In this document: positions 1-11,049 of the stretch, one piece after another | How the letters are laid out: every line of letters begins with the position of its first letter | Position numbering within the stretch: the stretch's first letter is position 1 | Assembly: GCA_003116995.1 (NCBI GenBank) | Contig: BDSL01000095.1 | Location: forward strand, 186,001 to 250,000 | Direction of reading: 5' to 3' | DNA from: Yamagishiella unicocca | Taxonomy: Eukaryota; Chlorophyta; Chlorophyceae; Chlamydomonadales; Volvocaceae | Length of the DNA: 64,000 bases | The notes under the pieces: generated by a model | What the model saw: only the letters and a program-made list of their open reading frames with translations | Database searches by the model: none | Told to the model about the DNA's origin: nothing | Made by a program: the position numbers and the translations under genes

Positions 1-674
1 TAGTTGTGCGCGCTGAGATTCGCAGGCCGGAGTACATCCCGAACCGTATTGATGGTGAGCGGGCACACAGTATGGAGCATTACGCGCATAATTGGAGATA
101 TACGACTGATCCACCGGTCCAGAGTGGAAACGGATTCTCAGGAGGGGGCCGGACGCTGCTGCTCATTCCCTCCGGCTATTAGTCGCTTGACCGCCACAGA
201 GTCGGTTCGGGCATTTTCATATTGCCCTGGCACACTGGGAAGGCGAACAACGGCAACCGTCTTCCTCAGTAATCGCCGTCCCGCGCTTGCTGCCCGGTGA
301 ACTGCTTCCCCACACCTCCGTGGAGGCCACCTGCACACTCCCCTGGCCCCAAGGCGTTTGGCGATCGCTCCATCCGCCTTCCCTCCACATCGCACCCACT
401 TGTACCGCAACCAGCCCGCCACACCGAAGTCCCTGTTCCCAATCTGATGCCTCCCCAGCACGCACGCCTCTAGTCACTCCGCCGCCAGGCGCCTATGCAA
501 ATACATGCCTGATCCGCGCACGCGGCCCCCCCCCCCCAAGTGCTTCCAGCCCCTGATCCCTCATGGTCTCAACCCACACACTCCTCCCGCCCCCTGCCGG
601 CCCCTCTCACCTCCCTCCCGCCCCTGACCCCACCACTCCTGACCCCACCACTCCTGACCCCACCCACCCCCCAG
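1..674. other. 5' flank of the leucine-synthesis gene, no exon recognised
   Basis: No coding exon could be supported here. The stretch from about 600 to 674 is C/T-rich, contains a 15-bp unit (ACTCCTGACCCCACC) repeated in tandem near 626-665, and ends in CCCCCCAG, so it reads as the 3' end of an intron. The plastid-targeting N-terminus expected for the enzyme at 675 must lie upstream of the window or in an exon I cannot recognise. A reading frame stays open back to an ATG at 563, but its Pro/Thr-rich translation looks like intron. Confidence 0.4.
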
Positions 675-3600
675 ACCCCAACTACGTCCGCATCTTCGAC
701 ACCACCCTGCGTGATGGCGAGCAGTCCCCGGGCGCCACCCTGACCTCCAAGGAGAAGCTCGACATCGCGCGCGCGCTGGCCCGCCTGGGAGTCGACATCA
801 TCGAGGCGGGCTTCCCCGTCGCCTCCCCCGATGACTTCGAGGCTGTGCGCACCATTGCCATGGAAGTCGGCAACGACGTGCAGCACGACGGCTACGTGCC
901 CGTCATCTGCGGCCTCTCCCGCACCAAGTTCGCGGACCTGGACCGCGCCTGGGACGCAGTGCGCCACGCCAAGCGCCCGCGCGTGCACACCTTCATCGCC
1001 ACCTCGGAGATCCACATGCAGTACAAGCTGCGCATGACGCCGGACGAGGTGGTGGACAACGCCGTGGCCGCGGTGCGGCACCTGCGCTCCCTGGGCTGCA
1101 CGGACATCGAGTTCAGCCCCGAGGACGCCGGCCGCTCCGACCCCAAGTTCCTCTACCGCATCCTGGGTGAGGTCATCAAGGCCGGCGCCACCACGCTCAA
1201 CATCCCAGACACCACCGGCTGGAACCTGCCGCACGAGTTCGGCGGCCTCATCGCGGCCATCCGCAAGAACACGCCCGGCGCGGAGAACGTCATCATCTCG
1301 ACGCACTGCCAGAACGACCTGGGCCTGGCCACCGCCAACTCGCTGGCGGGGGCCATGGCGGGCGCCCGCCAGATCGAGTGCACGATCAACGGCATCGGCG
1401 AGCGCGCGGGCAACGCGTCGTTGGAGGAGGTGGTGATGGCCGTGAAGCTGCGCGGGTAGGGTTAGAGCGGCGGCTGGGGTTGGGGGGGGGGTTGGGGTCT
1501 TAATAAAATAGGGGCCGGCCTTGGTCCCTAGCATCTTTCCGAGCCGCGCCTCCGTTCCTGCCCGACCGACGCCTCGCCCTTCCCTGCGACCCCCCGTCGT
1601 CCTCAGTGACGACCAGATGAACGGCCTGTACACCGGCGTGCGCCCCGTGCACATCTACCCGACCTCAAAGATGGTGTCGGACTACAGCGGCATGATCGTG
1701 CAGCCGCACAAGGCCATCGTGGGCGCCAACGCCTTTGCGCACGAGAGCGGGATCCATCAGGACGGCATGCTCAAGAACAGGGAGACGTGCGTGCGGGGGA
1801 GGGGGGGGTACCGGGAGGAGAGGGGTGGGAGGGCAGGGGAGGGCGGAGAACAGTAGCGCGCGCTGCGGAGGCAGGGTAGGCAGCAGAGGCTGCACGAGGC
1901 AGGGGTAGGCGGCGACCGTGGTGGTGGTACAGCTGGGAGCGGCAAGGAGCGCAGACGAGCTGCGGCAGACGGCAGCAGCGCAGCGGGTGCTCGAGGACCC
2001 GAGTCCCGCACGGACAGGAGCCGCTTCGGGCGGCACACGGCTGGCGGCACACGGCTGGCGGCATTAGCAAGGGCAAAGCAGCAGCAACAGCAGCAAGCCG
2101 GGCGCCACACGGCAGCGCCCCTTGCCAGCCAGCAGGCGCCACGGGGGAGCGGATCCCAATTCTCCTTGCTGCTGCCCCATCCCACCACTACCACCAGCAC
2201 TGCACTGCGCGGTGCAGGGTAGTAGTGCTGGACTGGCCCGGCTAGGCTGGCGGCCGCCCGGGCGACCGGCGGGCTGCTGGGGCATGGGAGGTGGGGGCCG
2301 GGGTGGCAGCAGCCCATCAGGCTGGGGCCAACGGAGGCGCACCCGCCGCCGCCCAGGGGACATGGGCTGAGTGTGGCGGAGGCAGCGGAGGCGGCAGCAG
2401 CGGCAGCAGCAGCAGCGGAGGCAGCGGAGACGGCGGCAGCGGAGGCAGCGGCAGCGGAGACGGCGGCAGCGGAGGCAGCGGCAGCGGAGACGGCGGCAGC
2501 GGAGGCAGCAGAACAAACAGCGGCAGGAGGAGTAAAGGACTGGACGCAGTAGCTGGCGCTGCCTCCGCCGTGGCCCCTGAGCGTTCACCCGCACAGCGCC
2601 CCGCACGTCGGCCCCCATCCCCACGGAGAGCTCGGCCGCGAGCCAGCAGCAGCGGCAGCAGCCCTACCGGCGCCGCTCGACGTCCTTGTTGCGCCTCGTT
2701 CGCGCTATCGGCCCCCAGCGCCTTGTCGTGCCGTTCCGGCTTGCTGGGTGGCTTCGCAGTCGCCTGGATGCCACCGCTGCAGATGCGGTGTGCGCTGCGG
2801 CCGCTCTTCAAGGGAGTGGGTTCCGCCCCGGCAGCAGCAGCAGCAGCAGAGGAAGTAGCAGCAGCAGCTGAGGAAGTGGCGGCACGTGGAGTGGGGGCGC
2901 AGTCGTGGCTCACCCGCCGAGGCCGCAGCGTGGTGCAGCAGTGACCGGGGAGCAAGTCGGCGGGAGTGAATGGGTGGGGGTGGATGGATGGGGCAGGCGG
3001 GACGGCGGCGGCGCTGCCAAGCCAGGCGTTGAAGGGCGCCGCCCCTCGACTTGCGCTGATCCCTCCTGGCCGCCGTGTCCCGTGCGCTGCGCCGTACACC
3101 GTACTCCTGCAGGTACGAGATCATGACGCCGGAGTCCATCGGCCTGCCGCGCCAGGAGCAGGACCGGGGTAAGCTCGAGGGGTGGGACTGTGGAGTGGGT
3201 CGGGGCTGGGGGGCAGCTTCCGGGAGGATGCAGGGGCGCTGCTGGCTTCGATGGGGGAAGCCTGGGCAGCCTGCGCTGGAGGGCATGGTGCTGTCGAGGC
3301 GGGTTCGCCCTGAGCCTTCGCCCAGGCCCGGCCTTCGCGCCGCCTTGCTCCGCCCCTGCTCTCCCGCCCTCACCTTGCCCCTGCCCACCCACCCAACCCC
3401 GCACGCACGCACCCGCCCAGGTATCGTGCTGGGCAAGCACAGCGGCCGCAACGCGCTGAGCTCGCGCCTGCGGTCTCTGGGCTACGAGCTGACCGCGACG
3501 GAGCTGGACGACGTGTTCAAGTGAGGCTCGGGGAGGAGGGAAGCAGGGGCTATCAGGGGAGGGAGGCCGGACCCAGGGAGGGAGGGGGACAGGGCAGCAC

Positions 3601-6370
3601 TGTGAGGGAGCCTGTGTGTTGAAAGTGCTATCGTGCTCGGGCAGAGGCCAGCACTGTGGAGGAGCTTTTTCCCGAACCTGTTGGGCTTCCCTCCCGAAGA
3701 GGCTGCGTTATGCAGTGCCATCCCTGTCCGTTATGTTGTTGATGCCATGTTGATGCCATGTTGATGCCATGGGACTCTGCGGCGCGGGAGTTGGGTGGGT
3801 GGGTGTCTTTGAGCCCACCCTATACCGTGCCCATCGCGTCCCCCCAGCGTGCCGACCCACGGGTTTCCTCTCACGCCCCGTTCGCTGCCCCCTCCGCCCG
3901 CTCCGCCCCCAGGCGCTTCAAGGCCCTGGCCGACCGCAAGAAGCGCATCGCCGACGAGGACATCCTGGCCCTCATGTCGGACGAGCTGCACCAGCCCAAG
4001 GTCATCTGGGAGCTGCTGGACCTGCAGGTGGGGGGCGGCGTGGGGCGCAGAAACGTGTAGCGCGGGGGTTCGAGGAAATCCCGTGCTCGGGGTGGGGTGG
4101 TGGGAGGGGGTGGTCTCTGGAGGTCGAGAAAGCGGGGGGGGGGCGAGGCCCCTGCTCGCTGGGAGCACGGGCCGCGGGAGGGGTCGGGCGTGTGCTTTCA
4201 TGGCTTGCCGCTAGGGAGGCCCGCACCCGTAATTCACTTCCCTTTCCCCCAGCATGTTGTGCTCTTGCTCACCCACGCCTCCCACACCTCGCTCCGCAGG
4301 TGGTGTGCGGCACCATGGGTATGCCCACCGCCACGGTTCAAATGCAGGGACCGGACGGCATTGCTCGCATCGGGGTGGGCGTAGGCACAGGTGAGGAGGG
4401 GAGGGGAGGAGGAGGGGAGGAGGAGGGGAGGAGGAGGGGAGGAGGAGGGGAGGAGGAGGGGAGGAGGAGGAGGGGAGGAGGAGGGGAGGAGGAGGAGGGG
4501 AGGAGGAGGGGAAGAGGAGGGGGAGGAGGAGGGGGAGGAGGACGGGGAGGAGGGTCGCTTGCTTCGCGCGGCGGTCTGGTGTCTGGGGTAGGGCAGGTTG
4601 ACAGAGCTGCGGTCCCCCGGTTGTTCGGCTGCTCGGTTGGGAGTCGACCGGATCCGCCGCTTCACGAACTGGCCCAGGGAATTACCGCCATGCTCCAGAC
4701 CTCGTTGTGGCTAAGACACCCTCCATGCATGTGCCTTCTCGCTCCCTGCATCCTGCCCGCCTGCCCACGATCGTTCCCATTCCCGCCCTGCCTACCGCCC
4801 CCCAAACGCGCCAAACAACCGCCCTCGCCAGCCATGTTTCCGCCCCCCTGCTTCCGCGCCGCACGGGCGGGCTTAGTCCATTGATGACATTCCGTCCGCT
4901 CGAGCGCTCCAGCATGCGGTTCGTAAATCGCGCTCCCAACACTCGTTTCCCTGTGGTTCCATCTCCTTGGTTAGCTTTCGCCGTATCAACCGGTTTCCTC
5001 GCCCTGCCCCCCAGGCCCCGTGGACGCCGCCTACAAGGCTGTTGACAGCCTGGTGCGGGTGGAAGCGGAGCTGGTGGACTACAGCGTCAGCAGCGTCACC
5101 CAGGTGGGGGGGGGTGGCATGAAAACCGTTTACGCGACAGGGACAGGGTAGTTGGCGCATGGTCGTCGGACACCGATTTTGTGGGCGCATGCTGGAGCAC
5201 TGGGACTGACGACCGGCAAACCCGTAAAGGCGGTCTGTCGGGGCTGTGTAGGGGAAAAGAAGAAGAAAATGAATAAGCAAACGTGCGGTAACGTGTAACG
5301 CGTAAGGCGGAGAAACGGGTGGGCGGAGTGGGGTGCGGCGAGGCGAGTGGCGGTGCAGCCCGTCTCCCTGCCCGGATACCGACCGTGACCGTAGAGGCGT
5401 GAGATGCCAGCAGCGAACGGCCTTGACCGTTCCGTGTCTTGAACCGCGCCGCCGTGCCGGTTGGGAAACCGCGGTGAAGGCAAGGGGGGGATATGGAGAC
5501 TAGATAGGAGTCCTCTGACCGGAGTGTGGATTCAGGGTGTCAGGGTGGACTCCCGCTCATGCTGCCGGGGGCCGCTTCCAACCCCACCCCAAACCCGTCA
5601 TACCACCACGTATAAAACCACCACGTCACCACCTCGCCAAAACACCACTCTTGCGACTCATCCCCCCGCCCCGCTCTGCCCTGCCCTGCCCCGCCCTGGC
5701 CCCTCTCAACTGCGAATCTGCTGTCACACACACACACCCCTCCGAACATCACCCCATGCAGGGCATCGAGGCCCTCGCACACACCCGGGTCATGATCCGG
5801 CCCTCCGGCAAGATGAGCGACCAGGGCTACAGCGAGCACGCGGCGTTGGGTAGCGTGCAGCGACAGTTCTCGGGTGGGTGGGCGCGTGGCGCGTGGGTTG
5901 AGTGGAGAGGAACGGGGAGGCAGCTGTGTGGTAGGGAGGGCAGGCTGTTGGGCGTGTGAGGGGGGAGCTGCTGGTGGAGCCGGCGGTGCGTCGCCGGACT
6001 GCGTCACACCACCACCGTCTATGCCATCCCGCCATCCCTCCCTCCGCATGCGGATCCCTGCCTCACCGCCCGCTTTCTCGCCGCCCTCCCTCCCTCCCCC
6101 CCTGCCCCTCTGTCGCGTTACCGGTTCTCTTATTGTAACCCCCCTGCCCCTCTCCCGGCAGGCTCCGGCGCCAACGAGGACATCGTTGTCGCCAGCGCCC
6201 GCGCCTACATCTCCGCCCTCAACAAGATGATTGGCTGGATGAGCGTGGCGCTCAAGGTGACACCTCGCGGCAGGCCAGCCATGGGCGTGGGCCTGTCATC
6301 GATTGACAGCGGCAGCGGCGCCGCAGCGGGGACCAAGGACGCCTCGGCGCTTGCCACGTCGTCCATGTGA
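675..6370 (+). CDS. IPMS: 2-isopropylmalate synthase, 5'-partial, nine exons
   Basis: Catalyses acetyl-CoA plus 2-oxoisovalerate to 2-isopropylmalate, the first committed step of leucine synthesis, normally in the plastid. Exons read as 675-1455, 1607-1786, 3113-3168, 3421-3520, 3913-4027, 4300-4390, 5015-5103, 5762-5873 and 6162-6370; all joins keep frame and give 576 residues. The DRE-TIM/HMGL barrel begins with [15 protein letters not shown] (catalytic Arg, metal-binding Asp). It continues with [10 protein letters not shown] (metal-binding His, plant-type HCQND), [13 protein letters not shown] and [11 protein letters not shown]. The LeuA allosteric dimer domain starts near [14 protein letters not shown] and ends near NKMIGW, so leucine feedback control is expected from the family. 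A Ser/Ala/Gly-rich tail of about 45 residues follows. The N-terminus and transit peptide are missing. The second intron in view (1787-3112) is unusually long and repeat-rich. Homocitrate or citramalate synthase is less likely given the close match to plant IPMS motifs. Confidence 0.93.
2423..2507 (+). repeat. 30-bp GGC/GCA-rich minisatellite in an IPMS intron
   Basis: About 2.8 copies of a 30-bp unit beginning GGAGACGGCGGCAGCGGAGG lie head to tail inside the 1.3-kb intron 1787-3112. The surrounding 2380-2420 is the same GGCAGC triplet material. It is translatable in several frames (Gly/Ser-rich), which creates long but spurious reading frames on both strands. Confidence 0.8.
4391..4553 (+). 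repeat. polypurine (GGGGAGGAGGA)n tract in an IPMS intron
   Basis: About 150 bases of almost pure G and A follow directly after the donor site at 4391. They consist of irregular repeats of GGGGAGGA and GGAGGAGG. Such a homopurine strand can form triplex or G-quadruplex structures. It is intronic and the exon frame across it is intact. Confidence 0.85.
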
Positions 6371-7610
6371 GCGGCAGCAGTGCTCCAGAGCGGCCGCGGC
6401 GGTAGGGGTCGGGCCTGGCGAACGGGATCGGCAAGGAGGATGGGTGAAGGTGGGTGCTTTTATGTGGTGTGGTTGTGGTGCTGTGGCCGGCGGGCGACGT
6501 GGCGGTGGGTGGGCAGGCGTCTCTGGCAAAGGAGGAGGCAGGGGTATGAGAAGCCGGGGAAGGAGCGGCAGCATCGATGGAAGTAGGCGGCAGCAGGCGG
6601 CAGGCGCTCGACGACGTTGACGGGCGGCAACGTTGGCCAGCGCCGAGAAGGCGCAAGAGTGTGGAGAGGGTCGGCCGGTCAGGTTCGTGGCCCACTTGCT
6701 GGCTTGTTCAATGAAAATATGTGGATGCGAATTCCACGTGCTGTGCTGCGTCCGTTCGCTCCCTCTCCCGTCTGTGGGTGCCTTGGCGACGGCCTCGTGA
6801 TTGCGCTCGCCTGGCGGCGGCGCGACTGGGCGCAGGGTTTATTGCGAGCGAGCCTCAGGCGGTCTGAGGGAGCTCCACGCGGAGGCTGCCACTTAGTAAC
6901 GCCAACTAGATGGGCGAAGTTGTAGTGGCGGTAGCGGACCAGGAGGCCGTGTTAAAAACGGGGCGGGGAGGGAGGGGCGGGGTGGGAGGGGCGGGGAGGG
7001 AGGGGCGGGGAGGGAGGGGCGGGCCCTGTGCGCACAGGACCCCGGCTCCCTTGCAAGGGGGATCCACGATGTTGCGCCACGAGGCGTGCGCCCACCGAGC
7101 GTTCCCCTTCACCGGCACTCCGCGAGACCTTTGTGGAAGAGGGAAGGGAGCGGTGAGGTGTCGTATGGGGAGGGGGAGCCTCTTGAGCGAGCGCCTCGCC
7201 TCACTGCCGTCCCTTGCTTTTCGCCCCTTGGGGCAGTGGGCCGATGGAGACTGCAAGTTGGGCTTTGTTTCCAACCTGCAAGGATAGCGCAAGGATGGCG
7301 CATGGATGGCCGCTGCTGCCTCGCTGCCCCTCTCCCCTGCACTTCAACAGTACCACAGCATGGGCCCACATATACATCGTCCCCGGGACACACACATCGC
7401 CAAAAGGCCACAGCGGACAGCGCCATCCTGGCGACGTGTCCGGCCACGGAAATGCACCACACAGCATTGCGACGGCACTTACTCCCCCTGTTTTGACAAT
7501 TTACATCTTGCAGAACGCTGGCCACCTAATGTTACCTGCCGAGCTATGCGGCAGCGGGGGGCTGAACCAGATTGGGATTGCTGGGGGCCTGTCGAATGGA
7601 ATGGCTGGGT
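6371..7610. other. Intergenic, 3' side of IPMS
   Basis: No exon recognised. Several open frames overlap on both strands without codon bias or known motifs. A G-rich tract lies at 6957-7024. No TGTAA polyadenylation signal was found in the first 600 bases after the IPMS stop. Confidence 0.5.
6957..7024 (+). repeat. G-rich (GGGGCGGGGAGGGA)n tract
   Basis: Roughly five imperfect copies of GGGGCGGGGAGGGA make a 68-bp tract with many runs of three or more G on the plus strand. It fits the G-quadruplex consensus repeatedly. Confidence 0.8.
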
Positions 7611-7860
7611 GTCATGCCCCACAGCAGTCTTCGGCAGTCACGAACACCAGGTTCCCTGCCGTGCTGACGTACTTCCCTGGCCTGACACGTACGCTGTTCG
7701 AATCGCTCGGGCTACAACTGGCCAGGTACCTCTTCCGAGTGCTGGCCCCGGTACATTTGACTCCCGGCCGAAGCGCGGCCACACGTCCGCACTGTTACTT
7801 GCGGAGCAGTGGATGCCCGACACCGTCGTCACATGTCTGTAATTGGGCAGCTCGTGAGAG
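7611..7860 (+). mobile_element. Repeat family B, copy 1
   Basis: Begins GTCATGCCCCACAGCAGTCT and shares blocks with the copy at 43273. The shared blocks include TACCTCTTCCGAGTGCT, ACATTTGACTCCCGGC and CACTGTTACTTGCGG (one or two mismatches each), in the same order and orientation. The first 40 bases are also the arms of the palindrome at 39696-39796. No protein-coding signal is seen. The class is unknown; the shared end suggests a DNA transposon or its non-autonomous derivative. Confidence 0.6.
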
Positions 7861-8033
7861 AGGATACATTGAGCACGGCCGGGAATGCCAGAGGTGGCAT
7901 CCCGCCGTGCTAAGGCGCCGTAGGCTGAGTGGGCCGGATGTGCGCACCCTATGCATAGGCCCCGATTTTGTGCCAGCTGCCCCCGACGGCCATAAGCTAT
8001 GCAGATAGCGGAGTCCGTTACGTAGTAGTAACT

Positions 8034-8290
8034 GTTACAATGGGCCCCAGACCGTCACATAGAGCCTAACACTGGAAGAGACGCAGGGAACAGATACAGC
8101 AGTCAATCGAGATATAGCAAAACATTAAAGAACCCGAACAAGGGCCCGGAGACCTCCCAGGGGGAAATAGCCCAGATGGCCCCCTACTAGTGGTACACCA
8201 ACTGCAGCCCAAGCAGCCCGTAGCCGCCCCTCAGCCAGAGCAACAAGCAGAGCCCCCCATCTGAGACCCAAGAGGATCCTCACCAAGAAT
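8034..8290 (+). mobile_element. Repeat family A, long copy 1
   Basis: Starts with the core GTTACAATGGGCCCCAGACC. Later blocks such as CCCGAACAAGGGCCC, AGATGGCCCCCT and ACCAACTGCAGCCC recur in the same order at 63093-63440. On the minus strand the core reads as a 3' end carrying ATTGTAAC, and the LINE-like relic at 8497-9669 lies just upstream in that orientation. Family A may therefore be the 3' region of such elements; that link is inference. Confidence 0.6.
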
Positions 8291-8496
8291 GGGCCAGCAC
8301 CCAGCCCGAAAGGAGGAGGAAAAAGGGAGCTCCCGCAGGAACACCGGCCAGCCGGGACCTAATCCGACCCCCAAGGACGGGGCGCTGGGACAACCGACAC
8401 CAGCTGACCCTGAACAACCCGCAGCAAGGGCTGTTGAGGACCCCCCCCCCCAATCGTCACAGCTAAACCCGTGACCCTGAACTCAAGACGGGCGCG

Positions 8497-9669
8497 TCAC
8501 GACCTCCCAGAACGACCCATGAGCTGCCACCGCCCCTCCTTGCGAGGGTTATCCCAACGCATCCCTGCCATGAGCGCCGGAACGCGCCTTGCGGTGCAGA
8601 CCGAGCCAAGTGCAGCTCGTCCGCCACCGTTGCCCCCCGCCCCCAGCGCCTTTCGGACGAACAACTCATGCGCGGCCACACGAGCCGCCACGGTTTCCGG
8701 TAGTTGCATGGACACAGTGATTCGCATCGACATAGAGCCGAATAGGCGGCCACCCCTCCAGCCGCCACCTGAAGTGCACACCTCCACTTCAGGTGTGGTC
8801 GGATGGTCCAGACCTGCCGGCGCCGCCCGGCTTGCCACAGCTGCCATCCGCCCTGGGGAGGGGATGTCCGCCCACAGGCCTTTGAGCGCCCTCATACAAT
8901 ACCGCCACCGCCGAAGCTCCGAAGGCCCGCGCCACCCGGGTAAAGGGGCTCGACAGCTGCGTTCGACAGCTGCGTTCGACAGCTGCGCCACCACCTCTGA
9001 CTTAACTGCGGTATCGGTCTCATGCAGGACCGCAGTCAGCACCTCACGCGCCCTCAGGACATCCTCTGGCGTGCGAAGTGCCCAGCAGCCTACCAGCACC
9101 GGTTGCGTATATTCCTGCCCTGGGCGCCGAGGGTCCCCTTTTGCTCCAGGCTGGACTGCAGGGAGCAGCGGGTTCCTCCAAGGACACACTCCGACACCAC
9201 GGGCCTGGGACCAACGGTGTCCGCAGTATCCGGTACAGGTGGTAGCACCGCCAACGCGGTCACCGCCCGGCGGACAGCTGCAGGCAGGCTCGCGGCCACA
9301 TCCACGGGCCCTGTGCTCGGGCTGTATACATAACGGCCGGAAAGCCGGGTGCACCCCCTGAAGAAGTAGTTCACCCACGGAGTGATATGTTCCGTTGGAA
9401 GAGCAGCTTTAGCCGCGAACAGGAACACCCACCAGACCCAACACGCCCGCACATGTTCCCTTAACGGTGGGGCCCCAAAGCCTCCACCGGACGGGTGCCT
9501 AATCAGGAGGCGGCGGGGAATACCCGTCGCCCGCCGCTCCCTATCCTCGGGGGGCTGCCCTCCACACGTAGCGTCCATGCATTGGTCTATGAGCTTGAGC
9601 TTGGCGGTTACCGTGAGCGCGTCTTGGTTTCGGCGTGCATGGATATCCTCAGGCTGGTTGTTGTGTTCC
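8497..9669 (-). pseudogene. Degenerate LINE-like retrotransposon C-terminus
   Basis: Two overlapping minus-strand frames together look like one broken protein. The first (9669 down to about 9100) contains GGGFGAPPLREHVRACWVWW and later PWVNYF. This resembles the region after the reverse transcriptase of L1-type elements, where a GGLG-P-L motif is followed by a Trp-rich stretch and PW. The second (from about 9200 down to 8497) continues with a helical segment (LRAREVLTAVLHETD) but needs a frameshift near 9110-9200. No reverse transcriptase motif is present upstream, so the copy would be 5'-truncated, as is usual for LINEs. The assignment rests on motif memory only; an unrelated decayed gene is possible. 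Confidence 0.4.
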
Positions 9670-9852
9670 TAGGCGAAGAGAAGCTGAAGAAACCACAGGG
9701 AACCTGCCCGCGGCCCTGATGGTGGATAGGCCCCGCTGCCCGTCAGGCGCTTACTGGTAGGACGCACTTTACTCTTATTGAAGTCGGAGGTAGGCCTGAT
9801 ACCCTGGGGTCTGTGTAAGAACTCCCTCCAACCAGCCCTTCTTGCACACCCG

Positions 9853-9893
9853 GGTAAAATTGCTTGTTCGGGCCGGTAAAATTGCTTGTTCGG
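9853..9893 (+). repeat. 19-bp direct repeat
   Basis: The 19-mer GGTAAAATTGCTTGTTCGG occurs twice with a 22-bp period (9853-9871 and 9875-9893). It looks like a short local duplication. Confidence 0.8.
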
Positions 9894-10309
9894 TGCTGTT
9901 CTTTGGGGTCCCGTGGGTCGCTTCGTTTTTGTTCCATATCGTCAAAATCAAAGCGACCCACCCGGTGCGGTGAAAGCCTGACATAAAACTCCATGTAGGA
10001 TGCAGACCCCGATCGCAATATGTCGGCAGGCTGCTATCATGTTTGCTTGATGTTATGTTTTTGTCCACCCACCCACCCCAGTGCGTTGAGTTTGCTTGAT
10101 GATTGCTTAATATCCAAGAAGGTATTGCAAGCATCAGGGTGTCGTCCCGAAGAACACTTATAGCGTTTCGGTTCCCATCGTGCCTTGAGTTTGCGAAAGC
10201 CTTAAGCGTTCAGAACCAAATTCCCGCTAAGAAAATATTCCTCTGAGATGAGTTTGCATATCGGTTCGCAGCGATTGCCGCTGAATAGCCTAGCGTGAAA
10301 GGCATGACG

Positions 10310-10387
10310 TTGACCCATAAGTTGACCATATGTTGACTAAGCATGACCATGTGTTGACTAGTCAACATCCACCCTTAAGGGTTTGAC
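10310..10387 (+). promoter_or_regulatory. TTGAC array with a 16-bp palindrome
   Basis: TTGAC occurs at 10310, 10322, 10333, 10354 and 10383, and a related ATGACC at about 10343. The first five sites are spaced about 10-12 bases, close to one helical turn. TGTTGACTAGTCAACA at 10352-10367 is a perfect palindrome. TTGAC is the core of plant WRKY W-boxes; use here as a binding array for the HRGP gene 0.7 kb downstream is inference. Confidence 0.35.
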
Positions 10388-11049
10388 CGCCCACCGCTGT
10401 GCGATTGAGTGAGAGTGTGAGGCATGGTACAATTATTGCATCGGGCCCCCCTGGCAGTGTGACGCAGTCTCCATAACAAGGCGACCATCGATATGTAATG
10501 CATCAAGCTGCGAGCTTTAGAAACATAGCCGCGGCAAGTACATCTGCCACGAACTCTACACAACTACTACCCATAAACAGAAAATAGTTTATTACGCGTG
10601 CTTATATTGCCGCGTACTGGTAGATTTGTTAACACCTAGCGCCCTTGCGGCGCCACTTCCCTAGCAGCCGGGCAGCTTGTACTTGTCAGCGCGCTGCTAT
10701 AAGGTACACCTCGTCAATGATTTGCTTTCACTGATACATAGCAGCAACCGAAGCATCCTGTTGGAAAGTTCGCTTTCGTGAAGCCGCTCGCTGATCATTG
10801 GTTTCGCTGGTTGATACTCAGGCGGGCGCAAGTAGCACATATTGGACCAGTAGCTAAGGCTCAAAGTGACGCCGGCGATATAACTACGTCGCCTATCGTG
10901 CACAGAGGTACGCAGCCTATGGAGGGTTGGCTACAATACATGTCCGTGCTCTGATCGACGTGCGAGTCTCGGGAACATAGCAAATCATTCTACTCACTTG
11001 ACTAATCACATTTACGTATCGTGCAGGTGTTATTACACCTCGCCTTAGG

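Larger units (their letters stand above)
9670..11049. other. AT-richer upstream region of the first HRGP gene
   Basis: No exon recognised. It contains a 19-bp direct repeat at 9853-9893 and a 10-bp inverted repeat (TGGGTCGCTT / AAGCGACCCA) near 9914-9961. It also holds a TTGAC array at 10310-10387 and a weak TATA-like GATATAAC near 10878, about 170 bases before the start codon at 11050. Confidence 0.5.

Noticed and set aside
563..674. Extension of the IPMS frame upstream to ATG 563
   Set aside because: The frame is open but the translation is a Pro/Thr repeat produced by a CT-rich tandem repeat that ends in a good acceptor (CCCCCCAG), so it is read as intron.
2064..3099. Long frames on both strands (up to 260 codons) within the IPMS intron
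   Set aside because: They arise from GGC/GCA triplet repeats without stop codons and from GC-rich composition; the IPMS exons on either side join perfectly.
7689..7702. GTTCGAATCG as a possible tRNA T-arm
   Set aside because: No acceptor stem, D-arm or anticodon arm could be folded around it; it lies inside repeat family B.
7214..8008. 264-codon plus-strand frame
   Set aside because: It overlaps repeat family B, has no codon bias or motif, and the homologous repeat at 43273 does not keep the frame open.
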